A DNA stretch of 64,000 nucleotides from Flectobacillus sp. BAB-3569 (GCF_002270355.1 NZ_NJFZ01000009.1:124001-188000), one strand, 5' to 3'; positions 38,521 through 48,465 are shown, counted from the stretch's first letter. The notes: generated by a model not told the origin, from the sequence alone. A program made the numbers and translations.

Positions 38521-40386
38521 TTATTCTTTATTGACTTTACTTCTTACTTCATCAAATTTTGCACAATTACTCAAACAGTCTCCTTGTTTATTAAGCTTAA
38601 ATTTGTTTTGACTGCTATCTGTCAGGTCATAGTTTCCTCCAGAATCTAAACTTACTGTGCTGAAGATACAAGGTGCTACTTTTGCATTAAATTTATTGAT
38701 TAAACCCACTTGATTGACGCCTTTTGAAGCTACTGCTAATCCATTACTAAATGGTTCGAGAGACTGATATTCTGGGTTCACTTGGATTTTTCCTTTGGCA
38801 TCTACGTATCCATATTTACCTTCTGCATTTTGCACTAAGAAATAATCTTCTTTAGAAGGTGCAAATGATTTGAACTGACATTTGGTGATATACTTACCTG
38901 AAATATCTAAAGTCCCCCATAAACCATCTAGTTTTATAAATAGAATTTGTCCTTGAGCAGTTGTTTGAATACTTTCAAAAGGCTCTGGTGTGATTACTTT
39001 AAAGTCATCTTCTCTTACTAAAATTATCTTTGCATTTTTACCCTTATCTTCTGTTCTAAATGTCTTGATGACATTCATATTTTGCATGATAGAATCGGTA
39101 ACAGCATAACTAATTTTCCCCGCGTCAGGGTATTTGGTAATTGGTTGTACTATAATGCCACCATTGATATCGATTACTTTATCTGCTTTACAAGTTCCGA
39201 TTTTACTCCCTTTGGCGTCTAAATTACAACTCACAATTTCTTTTACTACCAAAAGTCCTTTTTTGTTGATTTTTCCAACAGATTCATACATCAATGGAAT
39301 AACTTCTTTGCCTTGTAGATTGATAAAACCAAATTTTACTCCTTTACCATCCACTACTTTACTAACAGGGATAAGGTCAAATTCTCCTAAACTTCCGATA
39401 GAGTTAAATTGCGGATTAATAATAACCTGAAAATCTTTATTGATTATACCCAACAGATTATTATCGTCTTGCACAATTGCTAAACCTCTTGAGTCAAAGT
39501 CACTAATGGCCTTGAAAGGTTTACTTACCTTTAAATTTTGAGCGTTGAAAACCTGTTGTTTATTCTCTTCAATACCTTTGATAAAACCTTGAGAATCTGC
39601 GTCTGTTAGTATTCCGTATTCAGGTTTTAAAAGAATATCTCCGTTGATAGTTGCCACGCCAAACTTATCACCAATCTTTACTTTCATTAGGCCATCCTTG
39701 CCTATAGGCGCAATCAAATCAAAGGTAGGAACAGGGGGCTGTTTATCTCCCAATTTCATAATTCCCCATTTGTTATTCAATTTGACTGCTAAACTTGTGT
39801 GACTAATAATGGTCATTTCGTCATAAAACGGTGAAAGAAACGTTCCCGTTTTGTCAAAGGAATTATCAATAATCGAATATTTACCACTCGCTATTTTGAC
39901 TAAACTAAAACCATTAGACAGCGCTTTGGCTGAAACTACATTTTCAAAAATATCACTTTCGACACCATTGTTATCAACAAAAAACCAATTGTATTTTTTT
40001 ACCAATGCTTTACCTAAGTTGAAAGGTTCTGCATCTTCATACTGTGCAGGTATATATTCTTCTCCACAAAGATTTACAAAGCCCCAGACTTGATCTTTTT
40101 TGATGCGTGCCATTCCTTCACGATAATTTTCAACAAAACCATATCTGACATTGCTTCTCAACCGGTCTAAGGGAAATGCTTCGATGCTTTTTCCGTCTAA
40201 ATCTGTTGTTCTTTCGAGTGGAACCCCAGATTTGTTATTGAAGCACATGAGAGCGTTAGCATTTTTACCTCCATCCTTATTTTGTGCTTCGGTAGTTATG
40301 GCAAGTAAGACCATAAGTACTGTGAAAAATATGGATAGTGGGTAAGTATTTAATCGTGAGTTTTGTGTTACAAAATAAGTTTTCAT
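38521..40386 (-). CDS. Secreted WG-repeat protein
   Basis: A 621-aa exported protein. The hydrophobic N-terminal signal (YPLSIFFTVLMVLLAITTEAQ) is followed by at least eight WG-type beta repeats, e.g. WGFVNLCGEEYIPAQYEDAEPF, FGVATINGDILLKPEYGIL, LGIINKDFQVIINPQF, FGFINLQGKEVIPLMYESV, YGYVDAKGKIQVNPEYQSL. WG repeats are common in Bacteroidota; their partners are generally unknown. It is a single gene, convergent with clpC across locus C. No enzymatic motif is seen. Confidence 0.9.
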   Translation of the reverse strand: MKTYFVTQNSRLNTYPLSIFFTVLMVLLAITTEAQNKDGGKNANALMCFNNKSGVPLERTTDLDGKSIEAFPLDRLRSNVRYGFVENYREGMARIKKDQVWGFVNLCGEEYIPAQYEDAEPFNLGKALVKKYNWFFVDNNGVESDIFENVVSAKALSNGFSLVKIASGKYSIIDNSFDKTGTFLSPFYDEMTIISHTSLAVKLNNKWGIMKLGDKQPPVPTFDLIAPIGKDGLMKVKIGDKFGVATINGDILLKPEYGILTDADSQGFIKGIEENKQQVFNAQNLKVSKPFKAISDFDSRGLAIVQDDNNLLGIINKDFQVIINPQFNSIGSLGEFDLIPVSKVVDGKGVKFGFINLQGKEVIPLMYESVGKINKKGLLVVKEIVSCNLDAKGSKIGTCKADKVIDINGGIIVQPITKYPDAGKISYAVTDSIMQNMNVIKTFRTEDKGKNAKIILVREDDFKVITPEPFESIQTTAQGQILFIKLDGLWGTLDISGKYITKCQFKSFAPSKEDYFLVQNAEGKYGYVDAKGKIQVNPEYQSLEPFSNGLAVASKGVNQVGLINKFNAKVAPCIFSTVSLDSGGNYDLTDSSQNKFKLNKQGDCLSNCAKFDEVRSKVNKE

Positions 40387-40815
40387 AAGGATGTCTTATA
40401 CAAAAGCAAGGTATAAATTAAAAGTTTGTTAGATTAATGAATATAAAATCGCGCACATTTCATGCCATTGTCCTAAAGAACAAGAATATTGTAGGCTACT
40501 TTATGTGCATCGAAGAAAATGCCGCAAATTTTTAATAAATGTTGGTGCGGTTTTAAAAGAGAATTGTTGAATACAATAGCTAAGTGAAGTGAACGGCGGT
40601 TTCAGAAGTTTCAAAAATAATCTGTTTTACTAGATTTTACAATAAAAACCTCTTCAAAAGTAAACGAACCACTCAATGTAAAGTCACCTTATTCTCTTGA
40701 TTTATTTTGTCATCTTAGTTGGTTCTGCTATTTTTGGGATTCAAAAAACTTGAATGCATCTGGCAATCTGACATTTGTCGGCAAACATTCATTTTCATTA
40801 AATTATTCAACAACA
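40387..40815. other. Spacer between the WG gene and fabG
   Basis: A 429-bp A+T-rich divergent promoter region. Weak palindromes (GCACAT near 40455 and ATGTGC near 40503; CCGCA near 40522 and TGCGG near 40548) are too short to call. An in-frame upstream extension of fabG (40750) is not conserved-looking. Confidence 0.4.
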
Positions 40816-41562
40816 ATGGGTTTACTAGAAAATAAAGTAGCTTTAGTAACTGGGGCTTCTAGAGGTATCGGACGAGCAATTGCTATTCGTTTTGCTCAAG
40901 AAGGAGCTCAAGTGGCTTTTACGTATTTGTCATCAGTAGAAAAAGGACAAGCTTTGGAAGCTGAATTGGCCGCTTTGGGTATCAAAGCGAAAGGATATCG
41001 TTCTGATGCTTCTGATTATCAGCAAGCAGAAGATTTGATGAATCAAGTTGTTGCCGACTTCGGTAAAATCGATGTTTTGGTAAACAATGCTGGTATCACA
41101 AAGGACGGTTTGTTGATGCGTATGACTGAAGAACAGTGGGATACTGTAATTCAAGTAAACTTGAAGTCGGTATTTAACTTGTCAAAAGCTGCTACAAAAC
41201 CAATGATGAAAGCAAAGTCTGGTTCGATTATCAACCTTACTTCTGTAGTTGGTTTGCGAGGCAACGCTGGTCAAGCAAACTATGCTGCCTCTAAAGCTGG
41301 TATCATCGGCTTTACAAAATCAGTAGCTTTAGAATTAGGTTCTCGTAATATTCGTTCAAATGCAATTGCCCCAGGTTTTATCGAAACTGAAATGACTGGT
41401 GAGTTGAATGAAGCAGCTACTGAAGAATGGAAGAAATCAATTCCTTTGAAACGTGGAGGTCAGGCTGAAGAAGTGGCAGACGCTTGCGTATTCTTAGGCT
41501 CGGATATGTCTCGCTATATCACTGGTCAAGTATTGCAAGTTGACGGTGGTATGTTGACCTAG
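40816..41562 (+). CDS. fabG: 3-oxoacyl-ACP reductase
   Basis: NADPH-dependent reduction of 3-oxoacyl-ACP in type II fatty-acid synthesis. Classic SDR layout: TGASRGIG cofactor loop at 12-19, NNAG at 90-93, catalytic Asn in VNLKSVFN, Ser at about 143 (NLTSVVG), and YAASK with Tyr 156 and Lys 160; the C terminus carries GFIETEMT and GQVLQVDGGM. The 248-aa length and the ATG at 40816 (MGLLENKVALVTG) are the family norm. It stands alone rather than in a fab cluster. Confidence 0.95.
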   Translation: MGLLENKVALVTGASRGIGRAIAIRFAQEGAQVAFTYLSSVEKGQALEAELAALGIKAKGYRSDASDYQQAEDLMNQVVADFGKIDVLVNNAGITKDGLLMRMTEEQWDTVIQVNLKSVFNLSKAATKPMMKAKSGSIINLTSVVGLRGNAGQANYAASKAGIIGFTKSVALELGSRNIRSNAIAPGFIETEMTGELNEAATEEWKKSIPLKRGGQAEEVADACVFLGSDMSRYITGQVLQVDGGMLT

Positions 41563-41581
41563 GAAATGCCAATTTCCTACT

Positions 41582-41625
41582 AAAAAAGCAATAGGTTTTC
41601 AAACTCGAAGATCTATTGCTTTTTT
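41582..41625 (+). terminator. Intrinsic terminator of fabG
   Basis: AAAAAAGCAATAG and CTATTGCTTTTTT form the stem, with an 18-nt loop and a T-rich tail. Confidence 0.85.
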
Positions 41626-41848
41626 GTTTTTACCACATTTTAAAAGTATTCTTGCCTTAAATTGCCATTTGTCGGGCTGTAACTTTGCAAAATCTTCCTT
41701 TTTAGGTTATTTTGAGTAAAATATCAATTGTGGAACGTCGTTTGCTTGATAGACGTGTTACTTTTCCTATTCTTAAAAATGTGGTCAAATGACTGAGGCT
41801 CGTTGTTTGCTAACGGACATTGTGAGTTTTGCCTAGTACTTTGTTTCT

Positions 41849-43933
41849 ATGAAATTCGACTTTTTATTTCAATCATCTCCTTGGTTTATTTTACTCTGCT
41901 TGTTGGCAGGGGCGATTTACGCATTTGTTTTATACCAAATTTCTCCAACGCCTTGGAATAAATCTACCAATCGCCTACTAGCGGCTTGTCGCTTCGTTAG
42001 TGTAAGCTTAGTTTGTTTACTACTCCTTAATTTCTTGATTCGTCAGGTAACCCAGTCTGTTCAAAAACGTACTTTGGTGCTGGCTATTGATAATTCGCAA
42101 TCTATGGGAGTTGCTAATAAGCAAATCTTGGATGGAGTACTTTCTCAACTAGAATCATTGAAAGAGAAGTTACAGGAAGAGGATTTTGAGATTTCTTGGG
42201 CAACGTTGGATGGACAAGATCCAGAAAAGGCAACAGATATTCAGTTTAATCAAAAAAGTACGAACCTTTCAAGTTTACTTTCTGGAATCAAAAATGCACA
42301 AGAGGGAAATAATCTTTCCGATGTGGTGCTATTATCTGATGGTATTGTTAACGAAGGTATCAATCCTAGTAGCGAAAAGTTTACTTTCACCGTACATACG
42401 GTTGGGCTTGGCGATACTATTCCCAAAAAAGATATAGCAGTAAAATCAGTCTATGCCAATAAGATTGCTTATTTAGGAAATAAATTCCCTGTTCAGGCAG
42501 ATATTAGTGCTTATGGTTTTCAAGGAAAAACAGTAAGTGTTTATCTAAAGCAAGGTAGAAAAGTTTTAGAAAAGCAAGTTATTAATTTTCAGCAAAAAGA
42601 TGATCTCAAAACAGTTACTTTCAATGCGCTAGCATCTCAAAAAGGAGTGCAACATTTTGTGGTTCAGGTAGATGTGCTTGGTGGTGAGTTTAGTAGCAAA
42701 AACAATCAACAAGATATCTATGTAGAGGTGATTGATGGAAAAGAAAAAGTTTTGTTGATGGCGCTTTCGCCACATCCAGATATCAAGGCCATCAAAAGTA
42801 TGTTGGATAAGAATGAAAATTTTGAAATAGATGTCAAAATTTTGACCGAAAATCCATTTCCAGATTTATCAAACAAAAACTATGATGTATTGATATTACA
42901 TCAGTTGCCAGATTATTTCAATTCTTATTCAAATATCTATAAACCATTACTTGATAAAGGAATACCAACGTTGTTTGTGCTAGGAAACCAAACGGGAACA
43001 ACGTATCTCAATCAGTTGAATCAAGTAATGCGTATCAATTCTCAAGCAGGTCAGACCGACAAAGTAACTGGCTATTATAACGGCAATTTTAAATCGCTCA
43101 ACTTTGAAGCAGTGTCCTTGGACTTAATCAAACAACTCCCACAGGTTTCGGTGCCTTTTGGTGATATTACACTTTTGCCAAATTCGGAAGTAATTCTTTA
43201 TCAGAAAATAGGTTCATTACAAACACAGAAGCCATTATTCGCTATTAATACAGGACCGAAGAAATCTGCTATTTTTGCAGGAGAAGGTCTTTGGACTTGG
43301 CGTTTAGAGGAATTTGATTTGACCGAAAAGCAAGAATTAATAGATGATATATTCTTGAAAGTAGTACAATTCCTATCTGCTAAAGACGATAAACGTAAAT
43401 TGAGAGTTTATCCCATTTCAAATGAGTTTTTGTTAAGCGATAAAGTTGTTTTTGAAACAGAGATATACAATGGCATTTATGAAAAAATGTATAATATCCC
43501 TGTGGCACTCGAATTAAAAGATGAAAAGGGTCGTGTTAGAAAATATAATTATACACCATCTGCTGATAACTCTAAGTTTGAAATTAGTGCCTTGCCTGCG
43601 GGCGTTTATCAGTACAAAGCCAATGCAAGTGTGTTGGGTAAAAACGAACAAAGCACAGGTGAATTTATTGTAAAAGATTTACAAGTAGAATTAAGTAATA
43701 CTACTGCAGATTTTGATTTGCTAAGACAATTATCAGCACAAACAGGAGGGAAGTTTTTATCAGCAAGTCAGCTTTCACAGCTTGAAAAGCAAATTTTAGC
43801 GCACAAAGCTCCAGAAAAAATTGAGGCCAACGAAGACCTTAAAGAGTTTATTAATCTCAAATGGGTATTCTTCTTAATTATTGCATTGCTCACTACCGAA
43901 TGGGTTGTTAGGAAGTATATGGGCGGGTATTAG
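41849..43933 (+). CDS. Membrane protein with von Willebrand factor A-like domain
   Basis: A 694-aa inner-membrane protein. Hydrophobic segments at about 11-29 and 47-66 precede a vWA-like domain with a MIDAS-type DxSxS (TLVLAIDNSQSMG, Asp 81 to Ser 85) and VVLLSDGIVNEG. The long middle region is beta-rich with a class-I-amidotransferase-like section (DVLILHQLPDYF), and one C-terminal helix (WVFFLIIALLTTEWVV) ends near GGY. This resembles BatA-type or large membrane vWA proteins of Bacteroidota. Monocistronic here; function unknown. Confidence 0.85.
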   Translation: MKFDFLFQSSPWFILLCLLAGAIYAFVLYQISPTPWNKSTNRLLAACRFVSVSLVCLLLLNFLIRQVTQSVQKRTLVLAIDNSQSMGVANKQILDGVLSQLESLKEKLQEEDFEISWATLDGQDPEKATDIQFNQKSTNLSSLLSGIKNAQEGNNLSDVVLLSDGIVNEGINPSSEKFTFTVHTVGLGDTIPKKDIAVKSVYANKIAYLGNKFPVQADISAYGFQGKTVSVYLKQGRKVLEKQVINFQQKDDLKTVTFNALASQKGVQHFVVQVDVLGGEFSSKNNQQDIYVEVIDGKEKVLLMALSPHPDIKAIKSMLDKNENFEIDVKILTENPFPDLSNKNYDVLILHQLPDYFNSYSNIYKPLLDKGIPTLFVLGNQTGTTYLNQLNQVMRINSQAGQTDKVTGYYNGNFKSLNFEAVSLDLIKQLPQVSVPFGDITLLPNSEVILYQKIGSLQTQKPLFAINTGPKKSAIFAGEGLWTWRLEEFDLTEKQELIDDIFLKVVQFLSAKDDKRKLRVYPISNEFLLSDKVVFETEIYNGIYEKMYNIPVALELKDEKGRVRKYNYTPSADNSKFEISALPAGVYQYKANASVLGKNEQSTGEFIVKDLQVELSNTTADFDLLRQLSAQTGGKFLSASQLSQLEKQILAHKAPEKIEANEDLKEFINLKWVFFLIIALLTTEWVVRKYMGGY

Positions 43934-44034
43934 GTTAATAATGAGGATGATTCGTTTCACAATTGTAATAATATTTGTTCGTTTTCTATATGATAATTGT
44001 GTATTTATAATGATTTATAAACAAGCGGATTGAT

Positions 44035-44619
44035 ATGGAAAATATAAAAATAATAAAGAGACGCTCTGATGATAACTGGATAGTTCGTTTACCTAGGAGG
44101 ATGGAACATCTCACCAAACAAAACATACAACCAAGTAATAGAAATATTCAACCTAAAAGGTTTAATCCAGCCAAGAGCTTACACAATATCCTAAAAAGTA
44201 CTTCTCTAAAAGTAGAGACTTACCGAAAGTATTATACAAAACCTTACTTATCTGAGGGAGGTGTTATTTCTTTTCCTGTAAGAGGAAAGAGAGACTTGAT
44301 ATTAATTGTTGAAAAAGTTTATGAGGAAAGTCCCAACTCAACTATTGAGATTCTAGAGTATAATAGTGAGCGTCCTTCACACCATGCAAAGAGTTTAGAA
44401 GAGGTTGAAACCGCACTTCAAAATTCAACTCAAGGAATTCTTGAAATAGCAAATAAGAGTCTCGCTAACGCTTACCAAGAATCAAAGGATAAAGGATTGA
44501 CCGTCTGTGTGTTGAGAGGAAATGAAATTGTAGAAGAGTTTTCTGATGGCACAACCAATATTCTCAAAAAGATTAGTCCAAGAAAAAAAATAGTATCTAG
44601 AACCTTTACACTTAAATAG
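44035..44619 (+). CDS. Hypothetical partner gene of the zeta-like kinase (possible antitoxin)
   Basis: A 194-aa soluble protein. Residues 1-45 are basic. The C-terminal third has ANKSLANAYQESKDKGLTVCVLRGNEIVEEFSDG, which resembles the short segment (A-x-x-E-H-x-x-x-G-x-x-I-x-V-W-R-D-G-K-V) I know from small genes placed directly before zeta-type kinases. It ends in TAG immediately followed by the TTG start of the kinase, so the two are translationally coupled. An antitoxin role is inferred from this layout, not shown. Confidence 0.75.
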   Translation: MENIKIIKRRSDDNWIVRLPRRMEHLTKQNIQPSNRNIQPKRFNPAKSLHNILKSTSLKVETYRKYYTKPYLSEGGVISFPVRGKRDLILIVEKVYEESPNSTIEILEYNSERPSHHAKSLEEVETALQNSTQGILEIANKSLANAYQESKDKGLTVCVLRGNEIVEEFSDGTTNILKKISPRKKIVSRTFTLK

Positions 44620-45363
44620 TTGGCTACACTATATGTATTTGCAGGACCAAATGGTTCTGGTAAAAGCACTATCACTGAAAGTATTAAAAGTGAAGTTGAT
44701 ATAGGTATTTATTTGAATGCTGATGAGATAGAAAAATCACTCATAGAGAATAGATGTTTTAGTTTCAACTCTTTGATTAATTGGGAGATAGAAGAAGCCT
44801 CCTTTAAAGATTTTTGTAGAGGTCATGGTTTAAACAAAAAAGTATCTGACCCTGATTGGCTAGAGAAGATACATCTGCAAGACAATAAATTATTTTTGGA
44901 TGTAGGGCTAAATATCAATTCTTATCTGTCTGCGTTATTAGTTGATTTCTTACGTGTCGAGTTTATAAATCAAAAGGTGGATTTCAGCTTTGAAACTGTG
45001 ATGTCTCATTCCTCCAAACTGGATTTATTGAGCTCAGCAAAAGAGAATGGCTACAAAATAGTTTTATATTTCGTAACAACAGAAGACCCAATAATTAACG
45101 TAATGCGAGTGCAAAACCGTGTTGAAAAAGGAGGGCATACAGTTTCTGAACAGAAAATAATTGAACGTTATTACCGTTGTATGAACTTGTTAAACGAAGC
45201 TATTAAAATTTCTGATGAAGCATACTTATTTGATAACTCAGGCGATGGAGAAGCAGCTGCTTATTTTGCTAAAGTTTTAAATGGAGAAAATTTTATTTTT
45301 AGTGACGAATGTGAAGAATATCCTAACTGGGTTGACAGATATATAAGTAATCGTGAAGAATAA
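44620..45363 (+). CDS. Zeta-toxin-like P-loop kinase (COG4185 type)
   Basis: A 247-aa ATP-binding protein. Walker A is GPNGSGKST at 9-17; later motifs of zeta-like kinases appear: YLNADEIEKSL, DFSFETVMSHSSKLDLL (normally FETTLS), GYKIVLYFV, and RVQNRVEKGGHTVSEQKIIERYYRCMNLL. Members phosphorylate UDP-sugars or other substrates, and some are toxins. The gene starts at TTG directly after the partner stop, with no ATG before the P-loop. A copy of a palindromic repeat begins about 25 bp after its stop. Confidence 0.88.
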   Translation: MATLYVFAGPNGSGKSTITESIKSEVDIGIYLNADEIEKSLIENRCFSFNSLINWEIEEASFKDFCRGHGLNKKVSDPDWLEKIHLQDNKLFLDVGLNINSYLSALLVDFLRVEFINQKVDFSFETVMSHSSKLDLLSSAKENGYKIVLYFVTTEDPIINVMRVQNRVEKGGHTVSEQKIIERYYRCMNLLNEAIKISDEAYLFDNSGDGEAAAYFAKVLNGENFIFSDECEEYPNWVDRYISNREE

Positions 45364-45530
45364 GATTTAATTTATGTGTTTAGTGACAAGGCAACAGGCA
45401 CAAGGCAAAGAGTGTTAAAATGTTTTTAACGACCACAGACATGCATTTTACCCCAAGCCCACCGCCGAAAGCCGTTACCTGAAAGCGCAAAGAACAATCT
45501 TAAATTTTATTTTGCTCACTAACTTAACTG
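45364..45530. repeat. MITE-like composite palindromic element D2
   Basis: Positions 45389-45509 align with 31916-32034 of element D1, including the identical 22-nt core (45389-45410). D2 lacks the right GGCACAAGGC arm of D1 and instead ends with ATTTTATTTTGCTCACTAAC... at 45504-45526, the exact reverse complement of the left tip of D1. The element begins right after the kinase stop codon. Confidence 0.75.
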
Positions 45531-45572
45531 GGAAAAATAATTAAATAAAATAAAGGTATTAGTCTTATTTCA

Positions 45573-45605
45573 AAAAGAAGCTCTCCCAAAGAGCTTCTTT
45601 TTTTT
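45573..45605 (+). terminator. Intrinsic terminator after the kinase gene
   Basis: AAGAAGCTCT and AGAGCTTCTT pair across a 5-nt loop; T8 follows. It ends transcription before the leu operon. Confidence 0.9.
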
Positions 45606-45969
45606 CAATGTTTTGAAAGATAGAACTTTACCCTATTGGCTACTCCGCATTTTTAGGAATCACCATCCGTAAGTATTTCCACCTAAAATAAATAATTTTA
45701 GTCAAATAGATGCATTTGGCCTAAAATCGCTATAGTTTGAACTCATGGCGTTATGAGTTATTGGATTATTTTGTGGTAATTTGTTGTGTGATTCAGAGGA
45801 ATACCCAAATCTTATTTGGTTTTTTCTTTAAATTGCCATTGGTTCTTAGTTTTCGAAGAAAATTATCCTGATTTATATTTTGAAAATAGACTAAATCATG
45901 CGTTTTTCTACCTAAGACCTACCGATTATTCTCTATTCGTTACATATTATTTTTTTTACAATAAAGTTT
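45606..45969 (+). promoter_or_regulatory. Long leader/promoter region of the leu operon with an attenuator-like hairpin
   Basis: A gene-free 364-bp stretch before leuC. It contains a 7-bp palindrome AACTCAT/ATGAGTT at about 45740-45759 and a terminator-like CCAAATcttATTTGG stem (45805-45819) running into T7, about 150 bp before the leuC ATG. The second structure could attenuate transcription if the promoter lies upstream. I see no leucine-rich leader peptide and no T-box. Confidence 0.4.
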
Positions 45970-47373
45970 ATGAGTAATTCAGCAAGTACCTTGTTCGACA
46001 AAGTGTGGGATGCACACGTTGTTCGCAAAATTGAAGATGGTCCAGACGTATTTTTGATTGACCGCCACTTCATTCACGAAGTAACTAGCCCAGTGGCATT
46101 TTTGGGTCTTGAAACGAGAGGCATTAGTGTGCTTTATCCGGAAAGAACTTTCGCTACTGCTGACCATAACACGCCAACTATCAACCAACACTTACCTGTA
46201 GAGGATCCACTTTCTGCTAATCAGTTGAAAGCTTTGGAGACAAACACAGCAAAGTATGGTATCTCTCACTGGGGATTAGGTAACCCTAAAAATGGTATTG
46301 TACACGTGGTAGGACCAGAAAATGGTATTACTCTTCCGGGTATGACTATCGTTTGTGGTGACTCTCATACGTCTACTCACGGTGCATTTGGTGCAATTGC
46401 CTTTGGTATTGGTACATCTGAAGTTGAGATGGTACTTTCTTCACAATGTATCATGCAACCTAAGCCTAAGAAAATGCGTATCACTATCAATGGTACCTTG
46501 GGTAAAGGTGTTACACCAAAAGACGTTGCTTTATTCATTATCTCACAAATTACAGCATCAGGTGCTACAGGATACTTTGTAGAATATGCTGGTGAGGTAT
46601 TTGAAAATATGTCGATGGAAGGTCGTATGACTGTGTGTAACCTTTCTATTGAAATGGGTGCTCGTGGTGGTATGATTGCTCCAGACCAAACTACTTTCAA
46701 TTATTTGGAAGGTCGTGAGCTAGCGCCAAAAGGCGAAGCTTGGGAAAATGCTTTGGCTTACTGGAAAACTTTGAAGACTGACGAAGGTGCTACATTCGAT
46801 CATGAATTGACTTACGAAGCTTCACAAATTGAACCTCAAATTACTTACGGTACAAACCCAGGCTTGGGTACAGGTATCACACAAAAAATCCCTACTGCAT
46901 CAGCGGTAAAAGATGGCGAAGCTTCTTACAAGAAATCTTTGAACTACATGGGATTTGCTGAAAATGAGGAAATTATCGGTAAACAAGTTGACTACGTATT
47001 CTTAGGAAGCTGTACAAACGGTCGTATTGAAGACTTCCGTGCATTTGCTTCAATCGTAAAGGGACGTAAGAAAGCTGATAACATCACAGCATGGTTGGTG
47101 CCAGGCTCTCATATTGTTGAGGCTCAAATTAAAGAAGAAGGTATCTTAGATATCTTGACAGAAGCAGGTTTCTTGTTGCGTCAGCCAGGATGTTCAGCAT
47201 GTTTGGCTATGAACGACGACAAAATTCCAGCTGGCAAATATGCAGTAAGTACTTCAAACCGTAACTTCGAAGGACGTCAAGGCCCAGGCTCACGCACACT
47301 ATTGGCATCGCCATTAGTAGCCGCTGCCGCAGCAGTTACAGGTGTTGTTACTGACCCTAGAGAGCTATTGTAA
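45970..47373 (+). CDS. leuC: 3-isopropylmalate dehydratase large subunit
   Basis: With LeuD isomerises 2- to 3-isopropylmalate. An aconitase-type protein of 467 aa with [29 protein letters not shown], the three [4Fe-4S] Cys ligands in [11 protein letters not shown] and [11 protein letters not shown], and the final [15 protein letters not shown]. First gene of the operon leuC, four-helix gene, leuD, leuA/cimA, four-helix gene, leuB. The spacer after it carries one arm of a repeat that brackets the inserted four-helix gene. Confidence 0.97.
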   Translation: MSNSASTLFDKVWDAHVVRKIEDGPDVFLIDRHFIHEVTSPVAFLGLETRGISVLYPERTFATADHNTPTINQHLPVEDPLSANQLKALETNTAKYGISHWGLGNPKNGIVHVVGPENGITLPGMTIVCGDSHTSTHGAFGAIAFGIGTSEVEMVLSSQCIMQPKPKKMRITINGTLGKGVTPKDVALFIISQITASGATGYFVEYAGEVFENMSMEGRMTVCNLSIEMGARGGMIAPDQTTFNYLEGRELAPKGEAWENALAYWKTLKTDEGATFDHELTYEASQIEPQITYGTNPGLGTGITQKIPTASAVKDGEASYKKSLNYMGFAENEEIIGKQVDYVFLGSCTNGRIEDFRAFASIVKGRKKADNITAWLVPGSHIVEAQIKEEGILDILTEAGFLLRQPGCSACLAMNDDKIPAGKYAVSTSNRNFEGRQGPGSRTLLASPLVAAAAAVTGVVTDPRELL

Positions 47374-47857
47374 TTTTAGCTTTCGGCTGTAGGCTTTCAG
47401 CAATCGGCAAATTTTCTACACTCTTCAAAATATCTTAACCTTATGAGGGACTTTAGAAAACTTCATATTTGGCGACAAGCACATGAGATTTGTTTATTGA
47501 TTTATAAAGAAACTCAATTGTTTCCAATTGAAGAGAAATACGGAATTACTTCACAATTGAGAAGAGCCGCTGTTTCTGTTCCTAACAATATTGCTGAAGG
47601 TTGTGGTACAATCGGAGAAAAAGAATTTGCCAGATACCTGAAAATAGCCTATAGTTCAGCTTCAGAGGTTGATTATTTGTTGTTATTATGTTACGATTTA
47701 GGTTTTTTGTCTAAGGAAAAGCATGAACTACTATTTTCTAATCTCACATCGCTGAAAAAACAGATTTTTAGTTTTATTATAAAATTAAATGCTGAAAGGA
47801 TTTAGGTGTTAGCCTTTTATCGAAAGCTGACAGCCCATACCCGACAGCCCTCAAAAA
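47374..47857. mobile_element. Putative inserted unit 1: four-helix-bundle gene bracketed by inverted repeat arms
   Basis: The leuC-leuD spacer is 484 bp and holds one ORF in the operon direction. The left arm GGCTGTAGGCTTTCAGC (47385-47401) is complementary with gaps to the right arm (GCTGACAGCC at 47826-47835 and ACAGCC at 47844-47849), so the gene sits in the loop of an imperfect hairpin. The arm motif is the CTGAAAGCC/CTTTCGGC family also found between leuD and leuA. I call it a mobile unit only tentatively; no target duplication was identified. Confidence 0.5.
47443..47805 (+). CDS. Four-helix-bundle protein (23S rRNA intervening-sequence / S23 family)
   Basis: A 120-aa helical protein with the family pattern: FRKLHIWRQAHEICLLIYKET, then the diagnostic YGITSQLRRAAVSVPNNIAEGCG and FARYLKIAYSSASEVDYLLLL. 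Relatives are encoded in 23S rRNA intervening sequences, in Avd-like accessory genes of retroelements, and in many Bacteroidota spacers; they are thought to bind nucleic acid, and their role is not settled. It lies inside the leu operon in the same direction, within inverted repeat arms. A second member of the family is 2.7 kb downstream. Confidence 0.92.
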   Translation: MRDFRKLHIWRQAHEICLLIYKETQLFPIEEKYGITSQLRRAAVSVPNNIAEGCGTIGEKEFARYLKIAYSSASEVDYLLLLCYDLGFLSKEKHELLFSNLTSLKKQIFSFIIKLNAERI

Positions 47858-48454
47858 ATGGCTTACGATAAATTTCAAATATTAACTTCAACAGCTGTTC
47901 CGTTGCCATTGGAAAATGTGGATACGGATCAAATTATCCCTGCTCGCTTCTTGAAAGCGACTAAACGTGAAGGATTCGGAGATAACCTTTTCCGCGACTG
48001 GCGTTATAATGGTGACGACTCTCTTAAGCAAGATTTCGTTCTAAACAACCCAACTTACTCAGGTAAAATCTTAGTAGCAGGTCGTAACTTCGGTTCAGGT
48101 TCTAGCCGTGAACACGCTGCTTGGGCTATCTATGACTACGGTTTTCGTTGTGTAGTTTCTAGCTTTTTTGCAGATATCTTCAAAGGTAATGCCTTGAATA
48201 TCGGTATCCTTCCAGTACAAGTTAGTCCTGAGTTTTTGGACAAAATCTTCCAAGCTATCGAAGCAGACCCTAAAGCAGAATTAGTTGTTGACCTTCCAGC
48301 TCAGACTATCTCGATTGCTGCCACTGGAGAAAGCGAAAGTTTTGCTATCAACGGTTACAAAAAACATAATATGCTGAACGGTTTTGATGACATCGATTAT
48401 TTACAATCAATGAAAGAAGAAATCAAAACATTCGCAGAGAAGAGTTTGTACTAA
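47858..48454 (+). CDS. leuD: 3-isopropylmalate dehydratase small subunit
   Basis: Swivel domain partner of LeuC, 198 aa. Visible signatures: [19 protein letters not shown] near the N terminus and the substrate loop [23 protein letters not shown]. It normally follows leuC closely; here a 484-bp spacer with a four-helix gene separates them, yet both stay on the same strand. A strong hairpin follows its stop. Confidence 0.97.
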   Translation: MAYDKFQILTSTAVPLPLENVDTDQIIPARFLKATKREGFGDNLFRDWRYNGDDSLKQDFVLNNPTYSGKILVAGRNFGSGSSREHAAWAIYDYGFRCVVSSFFADIFKGNALNIGILPVQVSPEFLDKIFQAIEADPKAELVVDLPAQTISIAATGESESFAINGYKKHNMLNGFDDIDYLQSMKEEIKTFAEKSLY

Positions 48455-48465
48455 TATAGCACATG

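Noticed and set aside
43934-44034. tRNA gene
   Set aside because: No cloverleaf or TTCxAxxC block here, nor anywhere else in the window that I could find by eye.
45606-45969. T-box or leucine leader-peptide attenuator
   Set aside because: No T-box consensus and no run of Leu codons was found; only a short hairpin with T run remains.
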